From Rhizocola hellebori (GTDB lineage Bacteria > Actinomycetota > Actinomycetes > Mycobacteriales > Micromonosporaceae): a stretch of DNA of 64,000 bases. Every line of letters begins with the position of its first letter. Position 1 is the first letter of the stretch. The position numbers and the translations under genes were made by a program. The notes beneath the pieces were generated by a model. The model was not told where the DNA came from. It did not search any database and was given only the letters and a program-made list of their open reading frames with translations. Location of the stretch: contig NZ_BONY01000014.1 in the NCBI RefSeq assembly GCF_016862955.1, positions 1-64,000 of the forward strand. The letters are read 5' to 3'. Shown here in pieces: positions 27,298-35,318 of this stretch.

Positions 27298-27840
27298 TCA
27301 GATGCCCAGGTCGGCCAGGATCTGCGCCCGGGGCAGCGTGCCAAGATGCTTGCCTGGCACCAGGAGTTTGGCCCTGCGCCGCCCGCTGCCGATGATGACG
27401 TGTGCCGTGTCGGCGACCGCCGCGTCGATCAGCAGCGGCCAGCCGGCCGGCAGCCCGATCGGGGTGATCCCGCCGTATTCCATCGCGGTCTCCGCCACCG
27501 CGGTTTCCACCGGCGCGAACGAAGCTTTGCGCACGTCGAGCTGCTTTCGCACCAGGCCGTTCACGTCGGCGCGGGTGCTGGCCAAAACAAGGCACGCGGC
27601 CATGGTCACGGCCCCGCCACGTTTGCCCGCGACGACCACGCAGTTGGCGCTCGCCTGCGGCGCGACATCGTAGGCGGCGCAGAAGTTGGCCGTGTCGGCC
27701 AGCTCGGGATCGGTGTCCACGACCAGGACCTCCTCGCCGGCCGACCATATGGTCAGGGCTTCGAGGACGGGTGGAGCCACCAGATCGGGACGGTCAACGG
27801 CGCGCCAGGCTTCGGGAAAGTTCCCCAGTGGACTTTGCAT
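27298..27840 (-). CDS. YbaK/EbsC-family aminoacyl-tRNA deacylase
   Basis: A 180-residue protein of the YbaK/ProX editing fold. Typical elements are VVVAGKRGG, DVNGLVRKQLDVRKASFAP (with the conserved Lys) and EYGGITPIGLP. The family hydrolyses mischarged tRNAs such as Cys- or Ala-tRNA(Pro) in trans. Which one this homologue edits is unknown. ATG 27840 lies six bases after TATGAT. Confidence 0.87.
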   Translation of the reverse strand: MQSPLGNFPEAWRAVDRPDLVAPPVLEALTIWSAGEEVLVVDTDPELADTANFCAAYDVAPQASANCVVVAGKRGGAVTMAACLVLASTRADVNGLVRKQLDVRKASFAPVETAVAETAMEYGGITPIGLPAGWPLLIDAAVADTAHVIIGSGRRRAKLLVPGKHLGTLPRAQILADLGI

Positions 27841-27846
27841 CCCTCG

Positions 27847-27852
27847 ATCATA
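27847..27852 (-). promoter_or_regulatory. Leaderless -10 of the ybaK-like/HAD operon
   Basis: TATGAT on the minus strand, one base from the TATAAT consensus, six bases before ATG 27840. Confidence 0.6.
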
Positions 27853-27902
27853 TTGCAGTTAGCGGACCCGGCTTCGGGGGTATCACGACGGTATGAACAG
27901 GG

Positions 27903-28277
27903 TCATGGCAGAGGTCGCTCCTGCATGAGAACCAGGTGGTGGCCGTCAGGGTCGTGGAAGGCAGACATCCACAGCTCGATGGAGTCATCGCGATGAACGA
28001 CATGCGGCTCATCGGCCATCTGGACACCCGCGGCGGAAAGGCGTTTGAATTCAGCGTCGATATCCTCCACCCAGAAGTAGAGCATCGAGCGGGTGACGAA
28101 CTCCGGCGACTCGGGCTTGCCCAGGTAAAGGCGCACCTCGCCGCTCATGAAGAAGGCCATCGGCTGGCCCGGCACGACGAACATGAGCGGGATCCCCAGC
28201 ACGTCGCGGTAGAAAGCCACCGACCGGTCGAGATCGGTAACGGTGAGATGGATCTGCCCCAGTGGCCCGAGCGCCAT
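27903..28277 (-). CDS. VOC-family (glyoxalase/bleomycin-resistance fold) protein
   Basis: A 124-residue single VOC unit pair. QIHLTVTDLDRSVAFYRDVLGI opens the first beta-alpha-beta-beta-beta module, and SIELWMSAFHDPDGHHLVLMQE closes the second, supplying likely metal-site His/Glu residues. Substrates of this family range from methylglyoxal adducts to antibiotics. Here the divergent MarR regulator suggests an inducible detoxification role. A strong GGAGG site precedes ATG 28277. Confidence 0.85.
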   Translation of the reverse strand: MALGPLGQIHLTVTDLDRSVAFYRDVLGIPLMFVVPGQPMAFFMSGEVRLYLGKPESPEFVTRSMLYFWVEDIDAEFKRLSAAGVQMADEPHVVHRDDSIELWMSAFHDPDGHHLVLMQERPLP

Positions 28278-28283
28278 GACTTC

Positions 28284-28327
28284 CTCCAGAATATGGTTTA
28301 CTCCAGAAAATCTTTTACCATCGTAAA
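28284..28327. promoter_or_regulatory. Candidate MarR operator region
   Basis: The 64-base gap between divergent VOC and MarR genes holds an inverted repeat TTTAC-CATC-GTAAA (28314-28327) and a direct repeat CTCCAGAA (28284-28291, 28301-28308; 17 bases apart). Autoregulation by the MarR protein is inferred. Confidence 0.45.
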
Positions 28328-28341
28328 GGAGGTGACCCGGG

Positions 28342-28794
28342 GTGAGTCAACTGCCTCCACCGCCGCAAGGCGTACCCAGGGATGCCCGCCATCGAACGGC
28401 AAACGTGCTGCACTCGGCCGCGCTGCGCCTGCTGCGCCGTGCGGCCAGGGCAGACGTCGGCATGGACCTCGACGGCCCGCGCGCCTCCCTGCTCGCCGTC
28501 CTGGTCTTCGGCGGCCCGCAAACCATGAGCCGCCTGGCCAACCAGGAGCGGGTGACCCCCGCGGCGATCACCAAACTGGTTGCCGCGCTTGAAGAATCCG
28601 GCCTGGCCAAACGCAGCCGCGACGACACCGACCGCCGCCTGGTCCACGTCGAAGCCACCGAGGCCGGCCGCCTCCTGCTGGAGCAGGGCCGCGCCGACCG
28701 GGTCCGAGCAGTGGCCGCCCTGCTCAAAGGCCTCTCCCAGGACGACCTGGACACCCTCCGCCGCGCTGCCGACATCATCGCCTCCCGCCTTTGA
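28342..28794 (+). CDS. MarR-family transcriptional regulator
   Basis: A 150-residue winged-helix regulator: dimerisation helices at both ends and the HTH/wing TMSRLANQERVTPAAITKLVAALEESGLAKRSRDDTDRRLVHVEATEAG in the middle. The DxRxxxV wing signature is clear. GTG 28342 is set by an excellent AAAGGAGGTGA ribosome-binding sequence ending about seven bases upstream. It probably represses itself and the divergent VOC gene. Confidence 0.9.
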   Translation: MSQLPPPPQGVPRDARHRTANVLHSAALRLLRRAARADVGMDLDGPRASLLAVLVFGGPQTMSRLANQERVTPAAITKLVAALEESGLAKRSRDDTDRRLVHVEATEAGRLLLEQGRADRVRAVAALLKGLSQDDLDTLRRAADIIASRL

Positions 28795-28950
28795 ACCTTA
28801 TTGCGCCGCCACGTCGTGGTCCTTCGCCGCACCTCCCGGGCGGCAACGCCACCTCCGTGCTTGGTCACCCCCGCGGCTTCGCCGCGACAAACCCGCCCTG
28901 CCCGCCCACAGCGCGGGCGAGGGCTGTGGCGCGACAGCCATGCCGCCGCC

Positions 28951-28981
28951 CGCCCCGCCCGCAGCGCGCGGGCGGGGCGGG
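28951..28981 (+). terminator. GC hairpin between MarR and hemG
   Basis: A perfect 13-bp stem (28951-28963 with 28969-28981) and a five-base loop. The gap 28795-29008 has no gene. It also holds weaker hairpins (CGCGGC-TTC-GCCGCG at 28872-28886) and ends with the hemG promoter. Confidence 0.6.
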
Positions 28982-28996
28982 CGGGGTGGGGGTGGT

Positions 28997-29002
28997 TAGG
29001 GT
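28997..29002 (+). promoter_or_regulatory. Leaderless -10 of hemG-hemQ
   Basis: TAGGGT, six bases before GTG 29009. Confidence 0.5.
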
Positions 29003-29008
29003 GGTGGG

Positions 29009-30304
29009 GTGCGTAGGAGTGTGGTGGTCGTGGGGGGCGGGATAGCGGGGCTTTCGGCTGCGCTGGAGGCGGCTCAGGCCGGGGCGCGGGTGACGGTGCT
29101 CGAGGGCTCGCGGTGGCTGGGCGGCAAGCTGCGCACCGTGGACGGGCGGGAGGCGGGCGCGGAGAACTTCTTGATGCGCGCGCCCGCGGGCGGGCCGAGC
29201 GCCGCGGTGGTGCTGGCGCAAGAGGTTGGGCTTGGCGCGGATATCGTTCACCCGACCGGGTTCGGGGCCGGGCTTTACCTTGACGGGGCGCTGAAAGCGT
29301 TGCCAGGCGGGACAATGCTCGGCATCCCCGGCCCGGACACCGATCTGGGGGGCATCGCCCAGCGCGCGGGGCACGATGTCGATCAAGGGAAACCTGTTCT
29401 TGCGCAAGGGGAAGACGCGGCCGTCGGTGAGGTGGTGCGCGAGCGCATGGGCGACGACGTGGTGGCCAAACTGGTGGATCCGTTGCTGGGCGGTGTTTAC
29501 GCCGGCCGCGCCGACGGGCTTTCCGTGGCCGCGACCATGCCGGGCCTGCATCGGTTGCTGCAGACCGAAAACACGTTGTCCGCCGCGGTGGGCCGGGCGA
29601 TCTCGGCGAGCAAAGCGCATTCGGGTGGGCCGGTTTTCGGCACCGTCGTGGGCGGGTTGTCGCGGCTGGTGGAGGCGCTGGTGAACCGGCTCGTCGAGCT
29701 TGGTGTCACGGTGAAGACGGAAGCGGTGGTCCGCGATCTGTCCGAAGTGGACGCGGACGGGGTGGTGCTCGCGGTGCCGGGCGGCAAGGCGCGGCGGCTG
29801 CTGCCGGAGCTCGGTGCCGTGGAGGTCGACTATGCCAGCGTAGGCCTGGTCACCCTCCGCTTCCCTAAGGTTTCCCTGCCTGAGCTTTCCGGTTTCCTGG
29901 TACCAGAAAACGAAGGCCTGCAGATCAAAGCGGCCACCTTCTTCACGAGCAAGTGGGAGCATCTGCGCGGGGGGAGCGTGTTGATCCGGGCGAGCCTGGG
30001 CCGGGCACAGTCGCCGGAGGTGCTGCAGCGCGGCGACGACGACCTCGCCCGGACGGCGCGAACCGATCTGCGCCAGGTGCTCGGTGATCTGCCCGAGCCG
30101 GTGCAGGTCAGCGTTGACCGGTGGGGTGGCGGCCTGCCCCAGTACGCGCCCGGTCACCTGGCACGGGTGGCCGCGGTGCGGGCCTCGCTTGAAGACAGCC
30201 CCATCGCGCTGGCGGGCGCGGCCTATGACGGCATCGGGATTCCTGCATGTGTCTCCTCCGGCCGCGCGGCCGCGCAGACATTGATGCGAAAATGGGGCCT
30301 ATGA
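29009..30304 (+). CDS. hemG: Coproporphyrinogen/protoporphyrinogen oxidase (HemY/CgoX type)
   Basis: A 431-residue FAD enzyme. The N-terminal dinucleotide fold [29 protein letters not shown] and a C-terminal FAD motif ([24 protein letters not shown]) are clear. In actinobacteria that also carry HemQ, this enzyme oxidises coproporphyrinogen III to coproporphyrin III rather than acting on protoporphyrinogen. GTG 29009 is the only start that keeps the whole Rossmann strand. The stop overlaps the hemQ start as ATGA. Confidence 0.93.
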   Translation: MRRSVVVVGGGIAGLSAALEAAQAGARVTVLEGSRWLGGKLRTVDGREAGAENFLMRAPAGGPSAAVVLAQEVGLGADIVHPTGFGAGLYLDGALKALPGGTMLGIPGPDTDLGGIAQRAGHDVDQGKPVLAQGEDAAVGEVVRERMGDDVVAKLVDPLLGGVYAGRADGLSVAATMPGLHRLLQTENTLSAAVGRAISASKAHSGGPVFGTVVGGLSRLVEALVNRLVELGVTVKTEAVVRDLSEVDADGVVLAVPGGKARRLLPELGAVEVDYASVGLVTLRFPKVSLPELSGFLVPENEGLQIKAATFFTSKWEHLRGGSVLIRASLGRAQSPEVLQRGDDDLARTARTDLRQVLGDLPEPVQVSVDRWGGGLPQYAPGHLARVAAVRASLEDSPIALAGAAYDGIGIPACVSSGRAAAQTLMRKWGL

Positions 30305-31005
30305 CCGAACAGCAGAGCAACGCCGCCCGTCTCCGGGAGCTCAACGAGACGATCCGGTACACCATGTGGTCGGTGTTCCGCGCGGACAAGCCCGCCCCCG
30401 CGATGCGGGAGGACACCGCGGACGAGGTCGAGTCGCTCTTCGCTCAGCTGGCGGAGAAGGACGTGACGGTCCGTGGGATCTATGACGTCGCCGGGTTGCG
30501 CGCCGACGCCGATGTGATGATCTGGTGGCACTCCGGGTCGGCCGACGCGCTGCAGGACGCCTACGGGCTCTTCCGGCGCACCAGCCTTGGCAAGTGCCTG
30601 GCGCCGGTCTGGTCGCAGGCGGCGCTGCACCGGCCGGCCGAGTTCAACAAGAGCCACATCCCTGCGTTCCTGGCCGGTGAAGAGGCGAAGCAGTACATCT
30701 GCGTCTACCCGTTCGTCCGCTCCTACGAGTGGTACCTGCTGCCCGACGAGGAGCGGCGCGAAATGCTCGCCGAGCACGGCAAAATGGCGCGCGGCTACCC
30801 CGATGTGAGGGCAAACACAGTGGCGAGCTTCGCGCTGGGTGACTACGAGTGGATGCTCGCGTTCGAGGCCGATGAGCTGCACCGCATTGTGGATCTCATG
30901 CGTGATCTTCGAGCTTCCACCGCGCGCCGGCACGTCAGGGAAGAGGTGCCCTTCTATACGGGCCGCAGGAGGTCGGTGTTGGAGATCGTGACCGCGCTCC
31001 CATAG
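30301..31005 (+). CDS. hemQ: Coproheme decarboxylase (chlorite-dismutase-like)
   Basis: A 234-residue member of the HemQ family, which oxidatively decarboxylates iron-coproporphyrin (coproheme) to haem b with peroxide. The sequence follows actinobacterial HemQ closely: [58 protein letters not shown] (catalytic Tyr region and proximal His region). With hemG and hemE it implies the coproporphyrin-dependent pathway. The ferrochelatase step is not in this window. Confidence 0.93.
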   Translation: MTEQQSNAARLRELNETIRYTMWSVFRADKPAPAMREDTADEVESLFAQLAEKDVTVRGIYDVAGLRADADVMIWWHSGSADALQDAYGLFRRTSLGKCLAPVWSQAALHRPAEFNKSHIPAFLAGEEAKQYICVYPFVRSYEWYLLPDEERREMLAEHGKMARGYPDVRANTVASFALGDYEWMLAFEADELHRIVDLMRDLRASTARRHVREEVPFYTGRRRSVLEIVTALP

Positions 31006-31013
31006 CGCAAATC

Positions 31014-31032
31014 CGTGCAAGCTATTTGCACG
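31014..31032. promoter_or_regulatory. Inverted repeat, probable LacI-1 operator
   Basis: CGTGCAA (31014-31020), five-base spacer, TTGCACG (31026-31032): a perfect seven-base inverted repeat. A further TTGCAC half-site lies at 31047-31052. It is immediately upstream of the lacI-1 -10, in the right place to block transcription. Autorepression is inferred. Confidence 0.6.
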
Positions 31033-31041
31033 TTCGTGCCT

Positions 31042-31047
31042 TATGCT
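31042..31047 (+). promoter_or_regulatory. Leaderless -10 of lacI-1
   Basis: TATGCT, seven bases before ATG 31055. It supports that ATG over the in-frame ATG at 31043. Confidence 0.6.
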
Positions 31048-31054
31048 TGCACGC

Positions 31055-32032
31055 ATGACGCGTCGACTGGCCGAAGTTGCCAAGTACGTCGGGGTCAGCG
31101 AGGCGACCGTGAGCAGGGTGCTCAACGGCCGTCCCGGGATCTCCGACACCACCCGCAATGCCGTGCTGACGGCCCTGGATGTGCTGGGCTACGAGAGGCC
31201 GGTCAAGCTGCGCGGTGAGCGGGCCCGGCTGGTCGGACTGGTCCTGCCTGAGCTGCAAAACCCGATCTTTCCCGCGTTCGCCGAAGTGGTCGCGGGAGCG
31301 TTGTCGAAGAAGGGTTTCACGCCGGTTCTGTGCACCCGCACCACCGATGGCGTGGCCGAGGCGGACTACGTGGACATGCTGCTAGATCAGCATGTGTCCG
31401 GAGTGATTTTCGCGGGTGGCAACTACGCGCAAGCGGACGCCGATCATGATCACTATCGCCGGCTGTTGCAGCGCGGGCTACCCGCGATCTTGGTGAACGC
31501 CTCGATAGAGGGGCTCGGCTTCCCGCGCGTCTCGGCCGACGACTCGGTCGCGGTGGAGCAGGCTTACGGGCATCTGACTTCGCTCGGGCACGAGCGCATC
31601 GGGCTCATTCTCGGCCCTCGCGATCACCAGCCCTCGCAGCGCAAACTCGATGCCTTCAAGGGCGATCCGCAGCTGGTCGAACGCACGATCTTCTCGATGG
31701 AGGGTGGCCACAGCGCCGCCGCGCGGCTCGTCGACCGCGGCGCGACCGGCCTGATCTGCGCCAGCGACGTGCTTGCACTGGGCGCCGTGCGCGGTGCGAG
31801 AAGGGCCGGGCTCAAGGTCCCCTCCGACATATCGATCGTCGGCTACGACGACTCGAGCGTCATGACTTGCACGGATCCGCCGCTGACCACCATCCGCCAG
31901 CCGATCGAGGCGATGGGGCAGGCCGCGGTCGCCCTGTTGGTAGCCGAAATTGCCGGGAGCCCGGTCGTTGCCGACGAGCTTCTTTTCGATCCTGAACTGG
32001 TAGTTCGTGGGAGTACTGCATCGGCGCATTAA
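31055..32032 (+). CDS. LacI-family transcriptional regulator (LacI-1)
   Basis: A 325-residue repressor. Residues 1-50 form the HTH and hinge (RLAEVAKYVGVSEATVSRVLNG). The rest is a periplasmic-binding-protein-like sensor with the standard VGLVLPELQNPIFPAFAEVV and IVGYDDSSVMTCTDPPLTTIRQP motifs. It lies at the upstream border of the alpha-glucan locus and presumably controls the transporter promoter 110 bases downstream. It has a paralogue at 42874-43863 that differs at only four of the first 83 residues but much more afterwards. Confidence 0.9.
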   Translation: MTRRLAEVAKYVGVSEATVSRVLNGRPGISDTTRNAVLTALDVLGYERPVKLRGERARLVGLVLPELQNPIFPAFAEVVAGALSKKGFTPVLCTRTTDGVAEADYVDMLLDQHVSGVIFAGGNYAQADADHDHYRRLLQRGLPAILVNASIEGLGFPRVSADDSVAVEQAYGHLTSLGHERIGLILGPRDHQPSQRKLDAFKGDPQLVERTIFSMEGGHSAAARLVDRGATGLICASDVLALGAVRGARRAGLKVPSDISIVGYDDSSVMTCTDPPLTTIRQPIEAMGQAAVALLVAEIAGSPVVADELLFDPELVVRGSTASAH

Positions 32033-32036
32033 GTTT

Positions 32037-32090
32037 TTGCAACGACATCTAGACTTCTTGCGAACTCTGGTCTTAGTCTTCTCCGCAACG
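32037..32090 (+). promoter_or_regulatory. Promoter/operator region of the sugar ABC operon
   Basis: A possible promoter is TAGACT (32050-32055), 18-base spacer, TAGTCT (32074-32079). TTGCAA (32037-32042) lies just upstream, and TTGCGAA (32058-32064) lies in the spacer. Both resemble the TTGCAC/GTGCAA half-sites in front of lacI-1, so LacI-1/LacI-2 binding here is plausible. Confidence 0.4.
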
Positions 32091-32144
32091 TCGCCCGCGT
32101 GAAACGTCGAGGTGACGTCCCTGAAACCGAGAGGACTTCGAGCA

Positions 32145-33491
32145 ATGGACAGACGGACGTTCAGCAGGGCGCTCGGCGTCGTGCTGGCCGCAAGCCTCGC
32201 GACGGTTACCGCGGCTTGCAGCGAGGAGCCTGAGGCGCCCAAGGGCCCGGTGACCATCACGGTCAACGGTCTCCCGCCGGAGACGAACGCTGCGCAGCGC
32301 AAGACCTTCCTCGACGACGTCAAGGAATTCGAAGCCGCGAACCCGAACATCAAGATTGACGCCAAAGAGGGCACGATGGACGCCCAGACGTTCCCCGCCC
32401 GGCTTGCCGGTGGGCAGCTCGAGGACGTCTTCCACGTATGGTTCACCGACCCGGCCAACCTGATCGCCAAGAAGCAGGTTGCCGATATTTCCGCATACAC
32501 CAAAGAATTCCCGGCCTTCGCCCAGCTCCGCCCCGATCTGCTGAAGATCTTCAGCGGCCCTGACGGCAAGGTCTACGGCGTGCCGACCGAGCAGTACACG
32601 CTCGGCCTGATGTACAACCGCAACCTGTTCAAGGCCGCCGGTCTCGACCCGGACAAGCCGCCGACAACCTGGGCCGAGGTCCGCACCGCGGCCAAGGCGA
32701 TCTCGGCGCTGGGCAACGGCACCGTCGGATACGGCGAGTACAGCAAGAACAACACCGGTGGCTGGCACTTCACCGCCGAGATGTACTCCCGTGGCGGCGA
32801 CGTCGCGAAGAAGGACGGCGACACCTGGAAGGCCGACTTCAACAACGCCACCGGAAAGGCCCTCCTACAGGACCTTTACGACATGCGCTGGACCGACAAC
32901 TCGATGGGCGAGAAGCAGCTCCTGGAGTGGGTCGACCTCGTTCAGATGATGGCCAGTGGCAAGCTCGGCATGAACGTCGGCGCGCCGGACAGCATCATCC
33001 CGATGAAGAACTCCTACAGCGGCAAGGTGGAGGAGTACGGCCTGGCCCCGATCCCGGGTGGCAAGAACACCCTGGCCGGTGGCGCTGGCTACATGATCAA
33101 CGCGAAGGCGACCCCGGAGAAGATCCGGGCCGGCCTGAAGTGGCTGACCTTCAAGTTCGCCAACCCGGACCGGATCGAGAAGGCCCACAAGACCGCCTCT
33201 GAGAACAAAGAGGTCGTGGGTCTGCCCGAGCCGAACCTGTGGGGTGCCGGCGACGCCAAGACGAAGACCGAAGCCGCCCGCAAGCAGTACGGCAACGTGC
33301 CCGCGGACAACTACAAGATGTTCGTGGCCAACCCCGTCCCGCTGAAGGTGGAACCGCCGAACGCTCAGGCTGTCTACGCGGTGCTCGACACCGTGATGGC
33401 CAAGGTGCTCACCGACAAGGCCGCCAACATCGAGGCGCTTCTCAACGACGCTGAGAAGCAGGTCAACTCGATCCTCGCGACCGTCAAGTAA
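32145..33491 (+). CDS. Carbohydrate ABC transporter substrate-binding lipoprotein
   Basis: A 448-residue family-1 extracellular solute-binding protein. The N-terminus (MDRRTFSRALG...TVTAAC) combines a twin-arginine-like motif with a lipobox, so the mature protein should begin at a lipidated Cys25. The body has the MalE-type bilobal pattern (GKVYGVPTEQYTLGLMYNRNLFKAAGL). ATG 32145 has GAGAGGA about nine bases upstream. Context with GH13 and GH87 enzymes suggests alpha-gluco-oligosaccharides as ligand. This is inference. Confidence 0.9.
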   Translation: MDRRTFSRALGVVLAASLATVTAACSEEPEAPKGPVTITVNGLPPETNAAQRKTFLDDVKEFEAANPNIKIDAKEGTMDAQTFPARLAGGQLEDVFHVWFTDPANLIAKKQVADISAYTKEFPAFAQLRPDLLKIFSGPDGKVYGVPTEQYTLGLMYNRNLFKAAGLDPDKPPTTWAEVRTAAKAISALGNGTVGYGEYSKNNTGGWHFTAEMYSRGGDVAKKDGDTWKADFNNATGKALLQDLYDMRWTDNSMGEKQLLEWVDLVQMMASGKLGMNVGAPDSIIPMKNSYSGKVEEYGLAPIPGGKNTLAGGAGYMINAKATPEKIRAGLKWLTFKFANPDRIEKAHKTASENKEVVGLPEPNLWGAGDAKTKTEAARKQYGNVPADNYKMFVANPVPLKVEPPNAQAVYAVLDTVMAKVLTDKAANIEALLNDAEKQVNSILATVK

Positions 33492-33502
33492 ACATGGCGC
33501 AA

Positions 33503-33528
33503 CGGGCCGCCGGTTCGCCGGCGGCCCG
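33503..33528 (+). promoter_or_regulatory. UUCG-tetraloop hairpin between binding protein and permeases
   Basis: A perfect 11-bp stem (33503-33513 with 33518-33528) closed by a UUCG tetraloop, 11 bases after the binding-protein stop and before the permease start. Such intercistronic hairpins terminate part of the transcripts or protect the upstream message, giving more binding protein than permease. Confidence 0.75.
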
Positions 33529-33547
33529 AGTCCACATAGGAGTCGGT

Positions 33548-34426
33548 ATGGGCAAGAGCTTGGCGACCCGGGTTCGCGACAATCTCACCGCCTATGGGTT
33601 CATGGCGGCGGGCATCGCGGTCTTCGCTCTGTTTTCGTGGTACCCGCTGGTTCGCGGGGTCATCCTCAGCTTCCAGCAAGTGAACTTTGTGACCGACCCG
33701 GAGTGGGTGGGCCTGGCCAACTTCAAGGCCATCTTCGACGATCCTCTGTTCTGGACGGCGTGGAAGAACACCCTGGTGTTCACCGGGATCGCGTTGCTTC
33801 TCGGCTATGTGGTGCCTTTCGCGCTCGCTGTTCTCATCAACGAAGTCAGGCACGCGAAGGGTTTCTTCCGGGTCGCGGTGTACCTGCCCGTGATGCTGCC
33901 ACCGATCGTGGTGGTGCTGCTCTGGAAATACTTCTACGACCCGGGCAACGGTCTGTTCAACGCGATCCTCAAGGGCGTGCACCTGCCCACCCTGCAATGG
34001 CACCAATCATCCTCCACCGCAATGCTTTCACTCGTGCTCGTGTCCACCTGGGCCAACATGGGCGGTGCTCTCATCATGTACCTGGCCGCGTTGCAGAACA
34101 TCCCGGGCGAGCTCTACGAGGCCGCCGAGATGGAGGGGGCGAGCATTTGGCAGCGGCTGCGCCACGTCACCATCCCGCAGATGCGCTTTATCCTGCTGGT
34201 GCTGCTGCTGTTGCAGATCGTGGCCACGATGCAGGTGTTCATCGAGCCGTTCCAGCTCACCGGGGTCACCAACACCGACACCATCACGGTGATGGTGCTC
34301 ATCTACCGGTACGCCTTCGCGGTGAACTACGACTTCGGCATGGCGGCAGCGATGAGCGTGCTGCTGTTCATAGTGCTCGGCGTCTTCTCGGCGCTGTACC
34401 TGCGACTTACCCGAGATGAGGCGTGA
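33548..34426 (+). CDS. Sugar ABC transporter permease, MalF type
   Basis: A 292-residue inner-membrane permease with about six hydrophobic segments and the EAA loop EAAEMEGASIWQRLRHVTIPQ that docks the ATPase. ATG 33548 is chosen because AGGAG lies five bases upstream. An earlier in-frame ATG at 33494 would translate through the UUCG hairpin. No ATPase gene is present in the locus, so a shared MsiK-like ATPase encoded elsewhere is expected. Confidence 0.9.
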   Translation: MGKSLATRVRDNLTAYGFMAAGIAVFALFSWYPLVRGVILSFQQVNFVTDPEWVGLANFKAIFDDPLFWTAWKNTLVFTGIALLLGYVVPFALAVLINEVRHAKGFFRVAVYLPVMLPPIVVVLLWKYFYDPGNGLFNAILKGVHLPTLQWHQSSSTAMLSLVLVSTWANMGGALIMYLAALQNIPGELYEAAEMEGASIWQRLRHVTIPQMRFILLVLLLLQIVATMQVFIEPFQLTGVTNTDTITVMVLIYRYAFAVNYDFGMAAAMSVLLFIVLGVFSALYLRLTRDEA

Positions 34427-35316
34427 TGAGCAGTAATGACGACGTGCGCAGTCTGGTCTCGCCTGTGTTTTTCCGGCGTCACCGTGGCCTCTACTTCACG
34501 GCTCTGACCGTTCTTATAGTGCTGTTCTCGCTGATCTTCCTCTTCCCGCTCTACTGGATGATCACGGGTGCGCTCAAGGACAACCAGGAGATCTTCTCGC
34601 CGCAGCCGACGATCATCCCGCAGAGCTTCCATCCCGAGACCTACCTGACGGCGTGGAAGAACCTGCGGATCGGGCACTACTTCCTCAACACCCTCTACTA
34701 CTCGGTCGGCGTCTGGTTCTTCCAGGTCCTCATCGACGTGACCGCCGCCTACGCGCTGTCGAGGCTGCGGCCGGTGCTGGGCAAGCTGGTGCTGGCCGGA
34801 ATGCTGGCCACGCTCATGCTGCCGATGACGGCGCTGCTGGTGCCGGCCTACCTGACGGTGACCGATGTGCCGATCCTGGGCTGGAACCTGATCAACACGC
34901 CGTGGGCGCTGTGGCTGCCGGGTGCGGCCAACGCCTTCAACATCTACGTGCTCAAGCGCTTCTTCGACCAGATCCCGCAGGACATCCTCGACGCGGCGGC
35001 CATGGACGGCGCGGGCAAGTTCCGGATGCTGTGGAGCGTGGTGCTTCCGCTGTCGCGCCCGGTGCTGGCGGTCATCTCGATCCTGTCGATCATCGGCGCG
35101 TGGAAGGACTACCTCTGGCCGTTGCTCGTATTGCAAGACCCTGAGGTGCAAAACCTCAGCGTGGCTCTGACCAGGCTGGCGGCGACCAGTGGGGTGGTGC
35201 CCTTCACCCAGCTGCTGGCGGGACTGGTCATCGCCAGTATCCCGATGATTCTCGTCTTCCTGGTGTTCCAGCGCAGCATTCTCCGCGGCCTGTCGGCCGG
35301 TTCGATGAAAGGTTGA
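34426..35316 (+). CDS. Sugar ABC transporter permease, MalG type
   Basis: A 296-residue partner permease with six hydrophobic segments and the EAA-like loop DAAAMDGAGKFRMLWSVVLPLSRP. The start is ATG 34426 (one-base overlap with malF-like, GAGG four bases upstream) or GTG 34423 (GTGA overlap). Confidence 0.9.
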   Translation: MSSNDDVRSLVSPVFFRRHRGLYFTALTVLIVLFSLIFLFPLYWMITGALKDNQEIFSPQPTIIPQSFHPETYLTAWKNLRIGHYFLNTLYYSVGVWFFQVLIDVTAAYALSRLRPVLGKLVLAGMLATLMLPMTALLVPAYLTVTDVPILGWNLINTPWALWLPGAANAFNIYVLKRFFDQIPQDILDAAAMDGAGKFRMLWSVVLPLSRPVLAVISILSIIGAWKDYLWPLLVLQDPEVQNLSVALTRLAATSGVVPFTQLLAGLVIASIPMILVFLVFQRSILRGLSAGSMKG

Positions 35317-35318
35317 CC

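Noticed and set aside
28795-29008. GC-rich gap as possible RNA gene
   Set aside because: Only short hairpins and a promoter are visible, with no tRNA arms or conserved RNA motif.
28347-29315. 322-codon frame opposite MarR and hemG
   Set aside because: Arg/Pro/Ser-rich shadow frame. The MarR product and its ribosome-binding site are clear.
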